From the NCBI RefSeq assembly GCF_001757105.1, contig NZ_MDHN01000036.1, positions 1-38,165 of the forward strand: a stretch of DNA of 38,165 nucleotides, in the 5' to 3' direction. The notes beneath the pieces are model-generated. The model saw only the letters and a program-made list of their open reading frames with translations. It was not told the DNA's origin and did no database searches. A program made the translations under genes and the position numbers. Source of the stretch: Alteromonas confluentis. Lineage in GTDB: Bacteria; Pseudomonadota; Gammaproteobacteria; Enterobacterales; Alteromonadaceae. Positions 1-8,088 of the stretch are shown here, piece after piece. The stretch's first letter is position 1; each line of letters begins with the position of its first letter.

Positions 1-21
1 CGAGGCCCCATGGATGATGAG

Positions 22-35
22 ATGGACACCTAATG
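22..35 (+). repeat. IS1111-type left subterminal inverted repeat
   Basis: The sequence atggacacctaatg is matched at 12 of 14 positions by the reverse complement of 1372-1385. A further inverted copy of its core (aggtgtcca) occurs at 93-101, directly upstream of the transposase start codon. Confidence 0.7.
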
Positions 36-103
36 TTGATACGGCGTCATAATGCGCCATGATTGAGTTTTCGAAGCAACAATCAAAACAAAAGGTGTCC
101 ACC

Positions 104-1126
104 ATGAACGTTACGCTAATTAGCATCGATTTGGCAAAAAATATTTATCAGGTCTGTGGTGTCAATCAGGCCTGTAAGCCGCAGTTCAACCGCCCTATCA
201 AGAGCGATAAGTTACTTCCTTTCCTCATTAAATATCACCCGGGTGTCACTGTAGCGATGGAAGCTTGTGGTGGTTCGAATTACCTTGGCAGAACGCTACA
301 GGCGCACGGGTTCAATGTGCGCATTATTCCAACACGGCATGTAAAACCCTTCGTTAAAGGAAATAAAAATGACCGCAATGATGCCTTTGCGATTGCAGAA
401 GCAGCCATGCGTCCAAGCATGCGTTTTGTTTCACCTAAAACCGTTGAGCAAACAGACCTTTCTATTACGCATAACATTCGTGAGCGTCAGGTAGCGGCCA
501 GAACCAACATCGTCAATCAGCTTCGCGGGCTGTTGAGAGAATACGGCATCAACATGCCTCAAGGCATTGAGCGTGTGAAAGAAATGCTGCCGTTCATCCT
601 CGAAGATGCGGAAAACACGCTGACCACAGCGGCACGTCGTAATTTCAACTTGATGATGGAGGAATGGCGCTATCTTGATGACGCGATTCATCAGCAGGAA
701 AAGATTATTCGGGAACAGGCCCGCACCTCGCCAGCTGCAGAGTTAGCCATGACGATTAAAGGGGTCGGTATTATAACGGCGACTGCCGCCGTGGCGCACA
801 TGGGAGACCCGTCACAGTACAAGAATGGTCGCCAATATGCAGCGTGCCTGGGCTTAGTCCCCAGAGAATACTCCAGTGGCGGTAAACAAAAACTGGGTGG
901 CATCACCAAACGAGGTAACCGATATCTCAGAAAGTTACTTGTGCAGGGAGCCTGGTCCATCATAAGGCACAGCAAGAATGCGGATGACCGGTTATCTCGT
1001 TGGGTCGAGCAAGTGATTATACGAAGTGGAAAACATAAAGCTGCCGTCGCTCTGGCAAACAAACTGGCTCGCATCCTCTGGGCGGTGCTAGCAAAACAAG
1101 CGCCCTTCGAGTTGAAGGGAATGTAA
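104..1126 (+). CDS. IS110/IS1111-family transposase
   Basis: A 340-residue recombinase that moves its element as a circular intermediate. The N-terminal RuvC-like DEDD domain shows D9 (SIDLAKN), E53 (AMEACGG) and D90/D93 (KNDRNDA). The C-terminal Transposase_20 domain contains CLGLVPREYSSGGKQK, and S257 or S258 is the likely catalytic serine by family analogy, followed by the typical GITKRGNRYLR. The ATG at 104 was chosen over an in-frame ATG at 59 because the first catalytic aspartate normally lies about ten residues from the start, and an AAGG sequence lies upstream. The length is normal and there is no frameshift, so the gene looks intact. No operon partner is present. Confidence 0.95.
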   Translation: MNVTLISIDLAKNIYQVCGVNQACKPQFNRPIKSDKLLPFLIKYHPGVTVAMEACGGSNYLGRTLQAHGFNVRIIPTRHVKPFVKGNKNDRNDAFAIAEAAMRPSMRFVSPKTVEQTDLSITHNIRERQVAARTNIVNQLRGLLREYGINMPQGIERVKEMLPFILEDAENTLTTAARRNFNLMMEEWRYLDDAIHQQEKIIREQARTSPAAELAMTIKGVGIITATAAVAHMGDPSQYKNGRQYAACLGLVPREYSSGGKQKLGGITKRGNRYLRKLLVQGAWSIIRHSKNADDRLSRWVEQVIIRSGKHKAAVALANKLARILWAVLAKQAPFELKGM

Positions 1127-1388
1127 GATAAATCTCACCAAAACGTTGTAGATAAAACAGTAATGAAATAACAGGTTACGCCGGGCCAGACCCAACGCTG
1201 AGTGAACCCATGACACATGATGTCGGAGGGATGATAAGAGCAAGTCTGGCGCGGTACTCATTAGGGCCAGGGACATATGAAGCTCCCATTAACAGGCCGG
1301 ATATACGACAGCAGCGTAATATCTGTTATTTAAAACTGAAAAAATATAGCCCTGGTGAAGCTATTCACTTGCACCAGGTGTCCATATA
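1127..1388 (+). ncRNA. candidate bridge/seeker RNA region of the IS1111 element
   Basis: This 262-nt non-coding stretch lies between the transposase stop and the right end. In IS1111-group elements the equivalent segment encodes the guide RNA that selects the target. A clear hairpin is visible at 1351-1378 (cctggtg paired with caccagg), immediately before the right inverted repeat. The RNA boundaries and guide loops cannot be fixed by eye. A 66-codon open frame overlapping the segment (1210-1410) has no recognisable product. Confidence 0.4.
1372..1385 (-). repeat. IS1111-type right subterminal inverted repeat
   Basis: Its reverse complement is atggacacctggtg, matching the left repeat (22-35) at 12 of 14 positions. 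Just outside the element, atgggt at 1388-1393 can pair with acccat at 1412-1417. A palindrome would fit IS1111 elements, which often insert near hairpin-forming targets. From here to the end of envZ (1475) nothing else is recognisable. Confidence 0.65.
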
Positions 1389-1474
1389 TGGGTCTACGCC
1401 GTGTTTTTGATACCCATGTCGACCCACCGAAAGAGACCGTGCACTGAATCCAAACTGACGTTCACAAAGCTTGC

Positions 1475-2791
1475 CTAACGATTGCGCGGAAGCCAGAACT
1501 CGGCGACGAGGCCGCCTTCGGGGTGGTTGCGCAGGGTGATGCCACCGAAGTGCATGTTGATAATTTTGCGGGTGATGGCCAGACCCAATCCTGACCCCAA
1601 TGAGCCGCGGGCAATATCGCCTTGTTTGAATGGCATGAATACGTCATCCAGTGCGTCTTCAGGAATGCCCGGCCCGTGGTCGCGAATGCGGCAATAAACC
1701 CGTTGTGCTTTGGCATCAAAGAACGTCGAAATAGAGACTTTTTCGCTGCCATAACGAAACGCATTCTCGATGAGATTATCCAGCACCCGTTTAAGGGCAA
1801 CTTTCCGCGCCGGTGCGTCAGGCAGACTTGTTAACTTAAGGGTGACATCATGCGTGTCGTAGCGCTCATGCGCTTTAACCAGTTCTTTTATCAGCGCGTT
1901 GAGGTTAATGTTTTCCCAGGCTTCGCTGCGATCGTTACGGGCGTATTCAATAAACTGGTCGATGATGGCATTCATGTCTTCGATATCGTCATTGATACCG
2001 TCGCGAATCCAGTCGCTTTCTTCCGGTAACATTTCTGATGCCAGGCGAATGCGGGTGAGCGGCGTACGCAGATCGTGGGATATCCCTGCCGTCATTAGCG
2101 TCCGTTCATCCTCCAGCTGTTTAATGCCCTGGTTCATGCGGTTGAAGGCCCTGGTAACCTCTCGCATTTCACTGCTGCCCTGTTCCTTTAGCGGCGGCGG
2201 GTACTGACCTTTACCCACTTTTAATGCTGCTTGTTGCAGTGCCTGAAGCGGGCGGTTCAGGTGGCGTACAAACCACCAACCACCAGTTACACTCAATATA
2301 CCAATCACCATCAAGTACATAGTCGGCGGTGGCGATAATTTGGAACTGTTACCGCCAACCAATGGAATGCTCACCCAGATGTTGGGATGTGTACTCAATG
2401 ATATCCATACCCGGTAGGGCTCCGAACCCACAGCGGTTTCCGCAGAACTAATACGCACGTCTGCTTTGACACCAATTTGTGCAGATACCTGAGAAGACAT
2501 GAAGTTATAGTGGGTAGCCTGCTGTAGCCCTTCCTGCAGCGCTTGTTCGGTGGTGATGATGGATACTTTGGTTTGTTTCGCATACTCCCGCCGCTGCTCT
2601 AGGGGGGCGGTGATCAAATTTTGCGACTGAATACTTTGTACCTGTGTGGCTAGCAGGCTACTGATTTGCTGAGTAGTCGGACGCACGAAGTAGTATGTCA
2701 CCGACAGGTAAGATACGACCTGGTTGATTAGCAGCAGCACCCCAATGAGCAGAACGGTCTGCCCAAAAGCGCTTTTAGGGAGAATACGCAT
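1475..2791 (-). CDS. envZ: osmosensor-type sensor histidine kinase EnvZ
   Basis: A 438-residue inner-membrane kinase (E. coli EnvZ has 450) that phosphorylates OmpR. The order is an N-terminal membrane helix ([18 protein letters not shown]), a periplasmic domain, a second helix near residues 165-185, a HAMP region, a dimerisation/H-box with [12 protein letters not shown] (phospho-acceptor H239), an N-box [17 protein letters not shown], then [15 protein letters not shown] and GSGLGLAI of the HATPase domain. The ATG at 2791 is preferred over an upstream in-frame start because the latter would extend into ompR; this leaves a 14-bp gap after the ompR stop. The two genes form an ordinary ompR-envZ operon. 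An IS element lies directly downstream, so the original terminator may be displaced. Confidence 0.95.
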   Translation of the reverse strand: MRILPKSAFGQTVLLIGVLLLINQVVSYLSVTYYFVRPTTQQISSLLATQVQSIQSQNLITAPLEQRREYAKQTKVSIITTEQALQEGLQQATHYNFMSSQVSAQIGVKADVRISSAETAVGSEPYRVWISLSTHPNIWVSIPLVGGNSSKLSPPPTMYLMVIGILSVTGGWWFVRHLNRPLQALQQAALKVGKGQYPPPLKEQGSSEMREVTRAFNRMNQGIKQLEDERTLMTAGISHDLRTPLTRIRLASEMLPEESDWIRDGINDDIEDMNAIIDQFIEYARNDRSEAWENINLNALIKELVKAHERYDTHDVTLKLTSLPDAPARKVALKRVLDNLIENAFRYGSEKVSISTFFDAKAQRVYCRIRDHGPGIPEDALDDVFMPFKQGDIARGSLGSGLGLAITRKIINMHFGGITLRNHPEGGLVAEFWLPRNR

Positions 2792-2805
2792 ATTTAAAAG
2801 CCTGG

Positions 2806-3531
2806 TTATGCGTGTGCACCACCGTCGGGCACGAAAACGTATCCTAAGCCCCACACGGTTTGAATATAACGGGGGCTGGCAGGATCTTTCTCTAGCATCC
2901 GGCGCAAACGAGAAACCTGCACGTCGATACTACGCTCCAATGCACTGTAATCGCGACCGCGGGCCAGGTTCATCAGCTTGTCACGTGATAGCGGTTCGCG
3001 GGGATGGGTCACCAGAGATTTTAGCACGGCAAATTCACCGCTGGTGAGCGACAAAGGTTTACCGGCTGCGGTCATTTCCCGGGTAGCCAGATTCAGGCTG
3101 TACTCGCCAAACTCAATGATTTGTTCATCTTTAGAGGGGGCGCCCGGTGCTTCGGTGGTTTTGCGGCGCAGCACCGCTTTTGCACGGGCTAGCAATTCAC
3201 GGGGGTTAAACGGTTTAGGGAGGTAATCATCGGCACCCATTTCTAAACCGATAATGCGGTCGACTTCATCACCTTTGGCGGTGAGCATTATAATGGGCAT
3301 ATCGTTGTCGGCCTGTCGCATACGACGGCAAATAGACAAGCCATCTTCACCGGGCAGCATTAAGTCGAGCACCATCAGGTGAAAATTTTCGCGTTCCAGT
3401 AAACGATCCATTTGTTCTGCATTGGCGGCACTACGCACCTGAAAGCCTTGTTCAACCAAATAGCGTTCAAGCAGGCTGCGTAGGCGCATATCATCATCAA
3501 CAACGAGAATTTTGGACGTTTCCTGACCCAT
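2806..3531 (-). CDS. ompR: response regulator OmpR
   Basis: A 241-residue winged-helix response regulator, the partner of EnvZ. The receiver domain begins [12 protein letters not shown], the phospho-acceptor is D56 ([11 protein letters not shown]), the conserved lysine lies in [12 protein letters not shown], and the C-terminal DNA-binding domain ends [16 protein letters not shown]. The frame is open further upstream to 3699, but the ATG at 3531 is preceded by AGGAAAG at good spacing and matches the usual OmpR N-terminus. It probably controls porin or envelope genes in response to osmolarity, as in its family. It is separated from the upstream nhaD gene by about 210 bp containing a possible promoter. 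Confidence 0.95.
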   Translation of the reverse strand: MGQETSKILVVDDDMRLRSLLERYLVEQGFQVRSAANAEQMDRLLERENFHLMVLDLMLPGEDGLSICRRMRQADNDMPIIMLTAKGDEVDRIIGLEMGADDYLPKPFNPRELLARAKAVLRRKTTEAPGAPSKDEQIIEFGEYSLNLATREMTAAGKPLSLTSGEFAVLKSLVTHPREPLSRDKLMNLARGRDYSALERSIDVQVSRLRRMLEKDPASPRYIQTVWGLGYVFVPDGGAHA

Positions 3532-3652
3532 GACTGTCTTTCCTGGTTTTTCGGCTAGCTCATCGTTTACCATTTTCGGTGTGCGAGACGGCGCCGGAGG
3601 GTTGTTATCAGACCTTACGCAGAAAAAAGCGCAGTAGTCCTTATTTACCCTC

Positions 3653-3679
3653 ACTATAACCAGAACAAACCACGGACAA
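3653..3679 (-). promoter_or_regulatory. possible sigma-70 promoter of ompR-envZ
   Basis: On the minus strand TTGTCC (3679-3674) and TATAGT (3658-3653) are separated by 15 bp, about 120 bp upstream of the ompR start. The elements resemble -35 and -10 hexamers, but the spacer is short. Confidence 0.3.
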
Positions 3680-3741
3680 AAGCGTTTGAGATAATGCAAA
3701 TGCCCGAGGAGTGTTACAAATAGTTTCAGTTGGTGCTGTGA

Positions 3742-4986
3742 TTACAGCATTAGCTCGCCCATTCCCAGTACCATGGCGAAGCCGAAGGTATAGGCAATCA
3801 GCAACAACAGTGCATACTTCCCATACTTGGCGAAAGTCAGGCCTTTTACCTTGCTCATGGTGACGATACCGGCAGACGAACCGATAATCAGTAGCGAACC
3901 GCCAACACCAACTGCGTAAGTGAATGCCATCCATTCCGGGGTAGACATATGAATATCAGCTTTCAGCAACGCTGCGGTTAGTGGCACGTTATCAATCATT
4001 GAAGACAGTACGCCCATTACGTAGTTGGCACCGGTGGAAGGCAATACGTTATACACTTCAAGCAACGCACCTAATGCATGAATGTGGTCAAGCATACCGA
4101 CCAGCAACAATACGCCTAAGAAAAACAGCAGGGTGTCGAACTCGATAAGGCGAATGTAGTCGAGGATAGGGTCCTTGTATTGCTCTTCACCCATGAAGGT
4201 CGCCACCAGAAACATTACCGCCATACCCGACAGGAAGCACAGCATGGGCGGAATAGCGAACAGCACATTTGCCACCAAGGTTGTAACGATGGTGGTAAGG
4301 AATATACCGGCAATCACGTAATCGACTCTGCGCATGTCATGACGGGTTTTCTTAATTTTCACTTCGCCTTTCATGCCCACGCTAAGCATGGTGGCCAACA
4401 GCAGCACCGCTGATAGTGACGGAATGATCAGAAGTAGCAACTGGGTAATGGTGACTTTGCCATCGAGGAATATCATCAGCGTGGTCACGTCACCAGTGAT
4501 AAGTGACACACCGCCAGAGTTCACCGCGAACACCACCAGCACCGCGAACCGCATGGTCTGGTTAAAGGGTAATCCCAGCGACAGCACCATGGCGATAGAT
4601 ACCAGTGTGGCGGTAATATTATCGGCCAGTGATGAGAAGCAGAAGCTGAATATGGCGGTAAAAAAGATGAGTTTTCGTAGGGTGATTTTCGACGGCATGA
4701 TGACATTGAGCATATTCTCAATCATGCCTTTGCGGTTGAGGTAGGCAACAAACGTCATTGCTGCTACCAGGAACAACCACAAGGTGGAAATTTCGCTGAT
4801 GTTTTCTGCTAGATGCTCGTTAACTTCTTCCAGCCCGGGGCCGCGGTTAGCGTTGATGAACAGTATAATCCAGGCAAAGGTGCCTAAGAACAGGGTGGTT
4901 TTGGCTTTGTTAACGTGAATGACTTCTTCAAAGACGACGCCTATCAGCGCAAGTATCGCGATGCCGATGAGCACATAATCCAGCAT
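3742..4986 (-). CDS. nhaD: Na+/H+ antiporter NhaD
   Basis: A 414-residue integral membrane protein of the ion-transporter superfamily that expels Na+ (or Li+) in exchange for protons, usual in marine and halophilic gammaproteobacteria. About a dozen hydrophobic segments run the full length. Family signatures visible are FSSLADNITATLVSIAM with a buried acidic residue, the SGGVSLITGDVTTLMI segment, and SSMIDNVPLTAALLKA in the C-terminal half, a second copy of the ...DN(I/V)... motif expected from internal pseudo-symmetry. The start is supported by GAGGAAAAAATT before the ATG. It is a single-gene unit with its own upstream region containing a good -10 box and a palindrome. Confidence 0.93.
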   Translation of the reverse strand: MLDYVLIGIAILALIGVVFEEVIHVNKAKTTLFLGTFAWIILFINANRGPGLEEVNEHLAENISEISTLWLFLVAAMTFVAYLNRKGMIENMLNVIMPSKITLRKLIFFTAIFSFCFSSLADNITATLVSIAMVLSLGLPFNQTMRFAVLVVFAVNSGGVSLITGDVTTLMIFLDGKVTITQLLLLIIPSLSAVLLLATMLSVGMKGEVKIKKTRHDMRRVDYVIAGIFLTTIVTTLVANVLFAIPPMLCFLSGMAVMFLVATFMGEEQYKDPILDYIRLIEFDTLLFFLGVLLLVGMLDHIHALGALLEVYNVLPSTGANYVMGVLSSMIDNVPLTAALLKADIHMSTPEWMAFTYAVGVGGSLLIIGSSAGIVTMSKVKGLTFAKYGKYALLLLIAYTFGFAMVLGMGELML

Positions 4987-5014
4987 AATTTTTTCCTCAA
5001 TATGTAAGGGCTAA

Positions 5015-5043
5015 ATTATACGTTTTCTGTGCATGCGACAGAA
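5015..5043 (-). promoter_or_regulatory. likely nhaD promoter
   Basis: On the minus strand a perfect TATAAT (5020-5015) follows TTCTGT (5043-5038) by 17 bp, with the nhaD start codon 29 bp further on. The -35 is poor, suggesting activator dependence or only moderate strength. Confidence 0.45.
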
Positions 5044-5088
5044 CGGCCGCTGCGCTGTACACGGCGGAAAATGCGTTATAGTCACTAT

Positions 5089-5103
5089 CTATCACGGTGA
5101 TAG
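5089..5103. promoter_or_regulatory. perfect palindrome upstream of nhaD, possible operator
   Basis: The sequence ctatcacggtgatag has 7-bp perfect arms around one central base. It lies about 70 bp upstream of the nhaD -10 box, where a dimeric regulator could bind. The protein is unknown; NhaR-like LysR regulators of antiporter genes are one possibility. Confidence 0.35.
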
Positions 5104-5147
5104 TTAGAACCGTGAAAAAGTCTTTTTAGTAGCGGCTTAAAAACCGG

Positions 5148-6050
5148 TTATTGATCGGTCACCCAGTCCATTTGACTGCCCGCGCGACGCTTCTCATCGA
5201 GGATGTCTTCAATGAGTGGGGTAAGGATTAATTCCATTGCCAGACCCATTTTTCCACCCGGCACCACGAGGGTATTAATCCGTGACATGAAGGCACCGTC
5301 TATCATCTGCAGTAAATAGGGAAAATTCACGTTTTTCATTTCACGACGAAAACGCACCACAACGAAACTCTCGTCCTGGGTGGGAATTTCTCGAGCGCTG
5401 AACGGGTTGGAGGTATCTACTGTCGGTACACGCTGGAAATTAACATGGGTACGGGAGAACTGTGGGGTTATGTATTGGAAGTAATCGTCGAGACCGCGAA
5501 CGATGCTGCTCATCACAGCCTCACGGGAGTGGCCGCGATCAGTGGTGTCGCGCACAATTTTCTGAATCCACTCTAAGTTTACAATGGGCACCATGCCTAC
5601 CAGCAGATCGACGTGACGGGCCACGTTGTTCTCTTCGGTTTTAACACCGCCATGAAGGCCTTCATAAAACAATAGATCGGTATTTTCCGGTAATGCCTGC
5701 CAAGGCGTAAAGGTACCGGGCATCTGATTAAACGGTACGGCTTCGTCGAAGGTGTGCAGATACTGACGGAACTGGCCGCCACCAGTTTGGCCGTATTCTT
5801 TGAACAGGGTTTCCAGTAATTCAAAGTCATTGGCTCTGGGGCCAAAGTAGCTGATATGACGCCCCTGTTCCTGGGCTTTTCTGATCTCCACTTCCATTTC
5901 AGGACGGGTAAAGCGATGGAAACTGTCTCCACCAACAACGGCCGCATTGACATTCAGGTTGCGGAAAATGTGCCTGATAGCATTTGTCGTAGTTGTGGTA
6001 CCGGCACCGGACGAACCCGTGATGGCAATAATTGGATGTTTGGCTGACAT
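5148..6050 (-). CDS. prkB: phosphoribulokinase-family protein (PrkB-type)
   Basis: A 300-residue P-loop kinase of the phosphoribulokinase/uridine kinase family. The nucleotide-binding loop is GSSGAGTTT at residues 12-20, where threonines replace the usual lysine, as is normal in bacterial PRKs. Other family blocks are FHRFTRPEM, ISYFGPRANDFELLE, LLFYEGLHGGV and IQKIVRDTTDRGHS. The ATG at 6050 places the P-loop ten residues from the N-terminus; the frame extends to a TTG at 6107 but that start is less likely. No Rubisco gene is visible, and similar orphan kinases occur in heterotrophs such as E. coli (PrkB), so Calvin-cycle function should not be assumed. Confidence 0.88.
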   Translation of the reverse strand: MSAKHPIIAITGSSGAGTTTTTNAIRHIFRNLNVNAAVVGGDSFHRFTRPEMEVEIRKAQEQGRHISYFGPRANDFELLETLFKEYGQTGGGQFRQYLHTFDEAVPFNQMPGTFTPWQALPENTDLLFYEGLHGGVKTEENNVARHVDLLVGMVPIVNLEWIQKIVRDTTDRGHSREAVMSSIVRGLDDYFQYITPQFSRTHVNFQRVPTVDTSNPFSAREIPTQDESFVVVRFRREMKNVNFPYLLQMIDGAFMSRINTLVVPGGKMGLAMELILTPLIEDILDEKRRAGSQMDWVTDQ

Positions 6051-6160
6051 AGTCGACGAATTGTTATGTTGGAATACTGTTATAAGCTGGCAGCAAATAA
6101 GAATCAAGGACGATTATAGCGCCAAATCAACCCCGAAGTTGTTAATTATTCAGCGCGTTT

Positions 6161-6189
6161 ATGGAGAAAGGCCGCTATGACAGCGGCCT
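6161..6189 (-). terminator. intrinsic terminator-like hairpin after psiE
   Basis: An 8-bp perfect stem (aggccgct with agcggcct, 6169-6189) is followed on the minus strand by tttct. It sits nine bases past the psiE stop codon. The U-tract is short. Confidence 0.55.
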
Positions 6190-6197
6190 GAAGCGTT

Positions 6198-6590
6198 TTA
6201 TTCTGGTTTACCAAGATGGCGGTTGCGCAGCTTCTCAAGACTGATTTTGTCTTTCAGGCTCATGATCACCGCAGCAATACTCAGCAGTAGAATACTGCTG
6301 GATTCGTAAAGCAAAACGATTTTGTCCAGTTCCTTACTTTGCAAAATGATCATGCGGCTGAGTGCGGTCATGGCAATAATGAGGGGCAGAGTAACGGGAA
6401 TACGGCTACTGTTGTAATACGCGGCCAGCATCCCGATCACCTCGGCATAGATAAACAGCAGAAGCAAGTCAGAAAGCTCGACTTTACGATATTCAATCAT
6501 GTGCAGGATTTCATCACCCACCGCCACTAAGGTAGCCAGCATGATGAGAATAAGCAGTATTTTTTCTATCTGTTCAATAAATTTTGCCAT
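6198..6590 (-). CDS. psiE: PsiE-family membrane protein
   Basis: A 130-residue inner-membrane protein with four hydrophobic helices, matching the phosphate-starvation-inducible PsiE family in length (E. coli 136) and in the block LLLLFIYAEVIGMLAAYY followed by IPVTLPLIIAMTALSRMII. The biochemical function of the family is not established. An in-frame ATG at 6605 precedes the chosen one, but GAGG nine bases before the ATG at 6590 supports the shorter form. It is flanked by terminators on both sides, so it is probably transcribed alone. No Pho box was recognised. Confidence 0.85.
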   Translation of the reverse strand: MAKFIEQIEKILLILIMLATLVAVGDEILHMIEYRKVELSDLLLLFIYAEVIGMLAAYYNSSRIPVTLPLIIAMTALSRMIILQSKELDKIVLLYESSSILLLSIAAVIMSLKDKISLEKLRNRHLGKPE

Positions 6591-6727
6591 TTGAACTAGC
6601 CTCATTTTGCAGCAAAATTAAACACGTTAGTTAGCTTAATGAGGTAAATCAGGCACTTCACTCGTTCTTTAGTGCTATTTTTCTAGTTCTTCTTTGCAGA
6701 AATACTTAACGATTTTGGCGCAGGGAA

Positions 6728-6752
6728 TAAAAAAAGGTGTCCGCAGACACCC
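6728..6752 (-). terminator. intrinsic terminator of purD
   Basis: On the minus strand a stem of ggtgtc/gacacc (6736-6751) with a four-base loop is followed by eight U (6735-6728). It lies about 30 bp past the purD stop. Confidence 0.85.
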
Positions 6753-6779
6753 TTCTCATTGTGCTTATTTAAGACTGAA

Positions 6780-8069
6780 TCAGCCTTGTGCCTCACGAGC
6801 AATAGCGCGATAAGCGATATCGGTACGGAAGTACACATCTTTCCAGCTAATGGCGTTTAGAAGCTCGTAGGCTTTCTGCTGTGCTTCAGTAACGTTATTA
6901 CCGAGTGCCGTTGCGCACAGTACGCGGCCACCGGCGGTAACGACTTCGCCGTCTTTCAGAGCAGTACCAGCATGGAATACTTTACCTTCGAGCTTAGCCG
7001 CGTTATCCAGACCACTGATCACGTCGCCCTTGTCGTAGCTGCCCGGATAACCACCGGCCGCCAGCACTACGCCAACCGCTGCGCGGTCGTCAAAGTCGAT
7101 AGTCTTACCTTCCAGCTCGCCGTTACAGGCTAACTGACACATTTCCACCAGATCAGACTGCAAACGCATCATGATAGGCTGGGTTTCAGGGTCGCCGAAG
7201 CGGCAGTTGTATTCGATAACTTTAGGCGTACCGTCGGCCATGATCATCAGACCGGCATACAGGAAGCCTAAATAAGGATTACCTTCACTTGCCATTCCTT
7301 CAACGGTAGGCAGGATCACTTCCGCCATTACGCGGTCGTGGATTTCCTGAGTCACTACAGGCGCAGGTGAATACGCACCCATACCGCCCGTGTTAGGACC
7401 AGAATCACCGTTACCGGCGCGCTTATGGTCTTGGCTGGTGGCAAAAGGTACTACGTTTTTACCGTCAACCATCACGATGAAAGAGGCTTCTTCACCGTCG
7501 AGGAATTCTTCGATAACCACGCGGCTACCGGCGTCACCAAAGGCGTTACCTGCCAGCATGTCACGGATAGCGTCTTCGGCTTCTTCCAGTGTCATGGCAA
7601 CAATTACGCCTTTACCGGCGGCCAGGCCGTCAGCTTTCACCACAATCGGTGCACCTTTCTCGCGAACGTAGGCAAGGGCAGGATCGATCTCGGTGAAGTT
7701 CTCGTATTCGCCCGTTGGGATTTTATGACGAGCCAGGAAATCCTTAGTGAACGCTTTGGAACCTTCCAGTTGCGCAGCGGCTTGAGTCGGACCAAAGATG
7801 GTCTGTCCTGCAGCCTGGAACGCATCTACCACACCCTCAACCAGCGGCGCTTCAGGGCCAACAATGGTAAGGTCGATGGCGGTGTCTTTTGCAAAAGCCA
7901 GCAGGCCTTCGATGTCGGTTACACCAATGTTGACGTTTGTCAGTTTAGGTTCAGTGGCTGTACCGGCATTGCCAGGTGCCACATAAACGTGGGTAACAGA
8001 CTCAGATTGTGCGGCTTTCCACGCTAATGCGTGCTCACGGCCACCGCTGCCAATAACTAGTACGTTCAT
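6780..8069 (-). CDS. purD: phosphoribosylamine-glycine ligase (GAR synthetase)
   Basis: A 429-residue enzyme, the same length as E. coli PurD. It joins glycine to 5-phosphoribosylamine with ATP in the second step of purine synthesis in the cytoplasm. The N-terminal VLVIGSGGREHALAWK loop, the ATP-grasp segment with PIVVKADGLAAGKGV, EEASFIVMVDG, HKRAGNGDSGPNTGGMGAYSPAP and EYNCRFGDPETQ are all present. The ATG at 8069 is used; an adjacent upstream TTG is also in frame. It follows the exported methyltransferase-like gene after 19 bp, so the two may be co-transcribed, and it is separated from purH by that gene, unlike the contiguous purHD of E. coli. Confidence 0.97.
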   Translation of the reverse strand: MNVLVIGSGGREHALAWKAAQSESVTHVYVAPGNAGTATEPKLTNVNIGVTDIEGLLAFAKDTAIDLTIVGPEAPLVEGVVDAFQAAGQTIFGPTQAAAQLEGSKAFTKDFLARHKIPTGEYENFTEIDPALAYVREKGAPIVVKADGLAAGKGVIVAMTLEEAEDAIRDMLAGNAFGDAGSRVVIEEFLDGEEASFIVMVDGKNVVPFATSQDHKRAGNGDSGPNTGGMGAYSPAPVVTQEIHDRVMAEVILPTVEGMASEGNPYLGFLYAGLMIMADGTPKVIEYNCRFGDPETQPIMMRLQSDLVEMCQLACNGELEGKTIDFDDRAAVGVVLAAGGYPGSYDKGDVISGLDNAAKLEGKVFHAGTALKDGEVVTAGGRVLCATALGNNVTEAQQKAYELLNAISWKDVYFRTDIAYRAIAREAQG

Positions 8070-8088
8070 CAAAGCGTTCCGTTATCTC

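Larger units (their letters stand above)
15..1388 (+). mobile_element. IS110-family element, IS1111 group
   Basis: The element consists of a DEDD transposase gene with a short 5' flank and a long non-coding 3' segment. Imperfect inverted repeats lie at 22-35 and 1372-1385 (12 of 14 positions match, sharing the core atggacacct). Subterminal repeats and a long non-coding segment downstream of the transposase are typical of the IS1111 group, whereas classical IS110 members carry it upstream. The outer ends are estimated from the group's usual offset of about 7 bp (left) and 3 bp (right) beyond the repeats, so they are approximate. It lies just past the 3' end of envZ, in opposite orientation to it. 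Confidence 0.8.

Noticed and set aside
1210..1410. 66-codon open frame in the IS 3' non-coding segment
   Set aside because: No family resemblance; it crosses the right inverted repeat and the element end, so coding is unlikely.
5148..6050. Evidence for a Calvin cycle
   Set aside because: Only a phosphoribulokinase-family gene is present; orphan members are common in heterotrophic gammaproteobacteria.
7425..8027. 200-codon open frame on the plus strand inside purD
   Set aside because: It is antisense to a well-conserved purD, has no recognisable domain, and is explained by the codon bias of the real gene.
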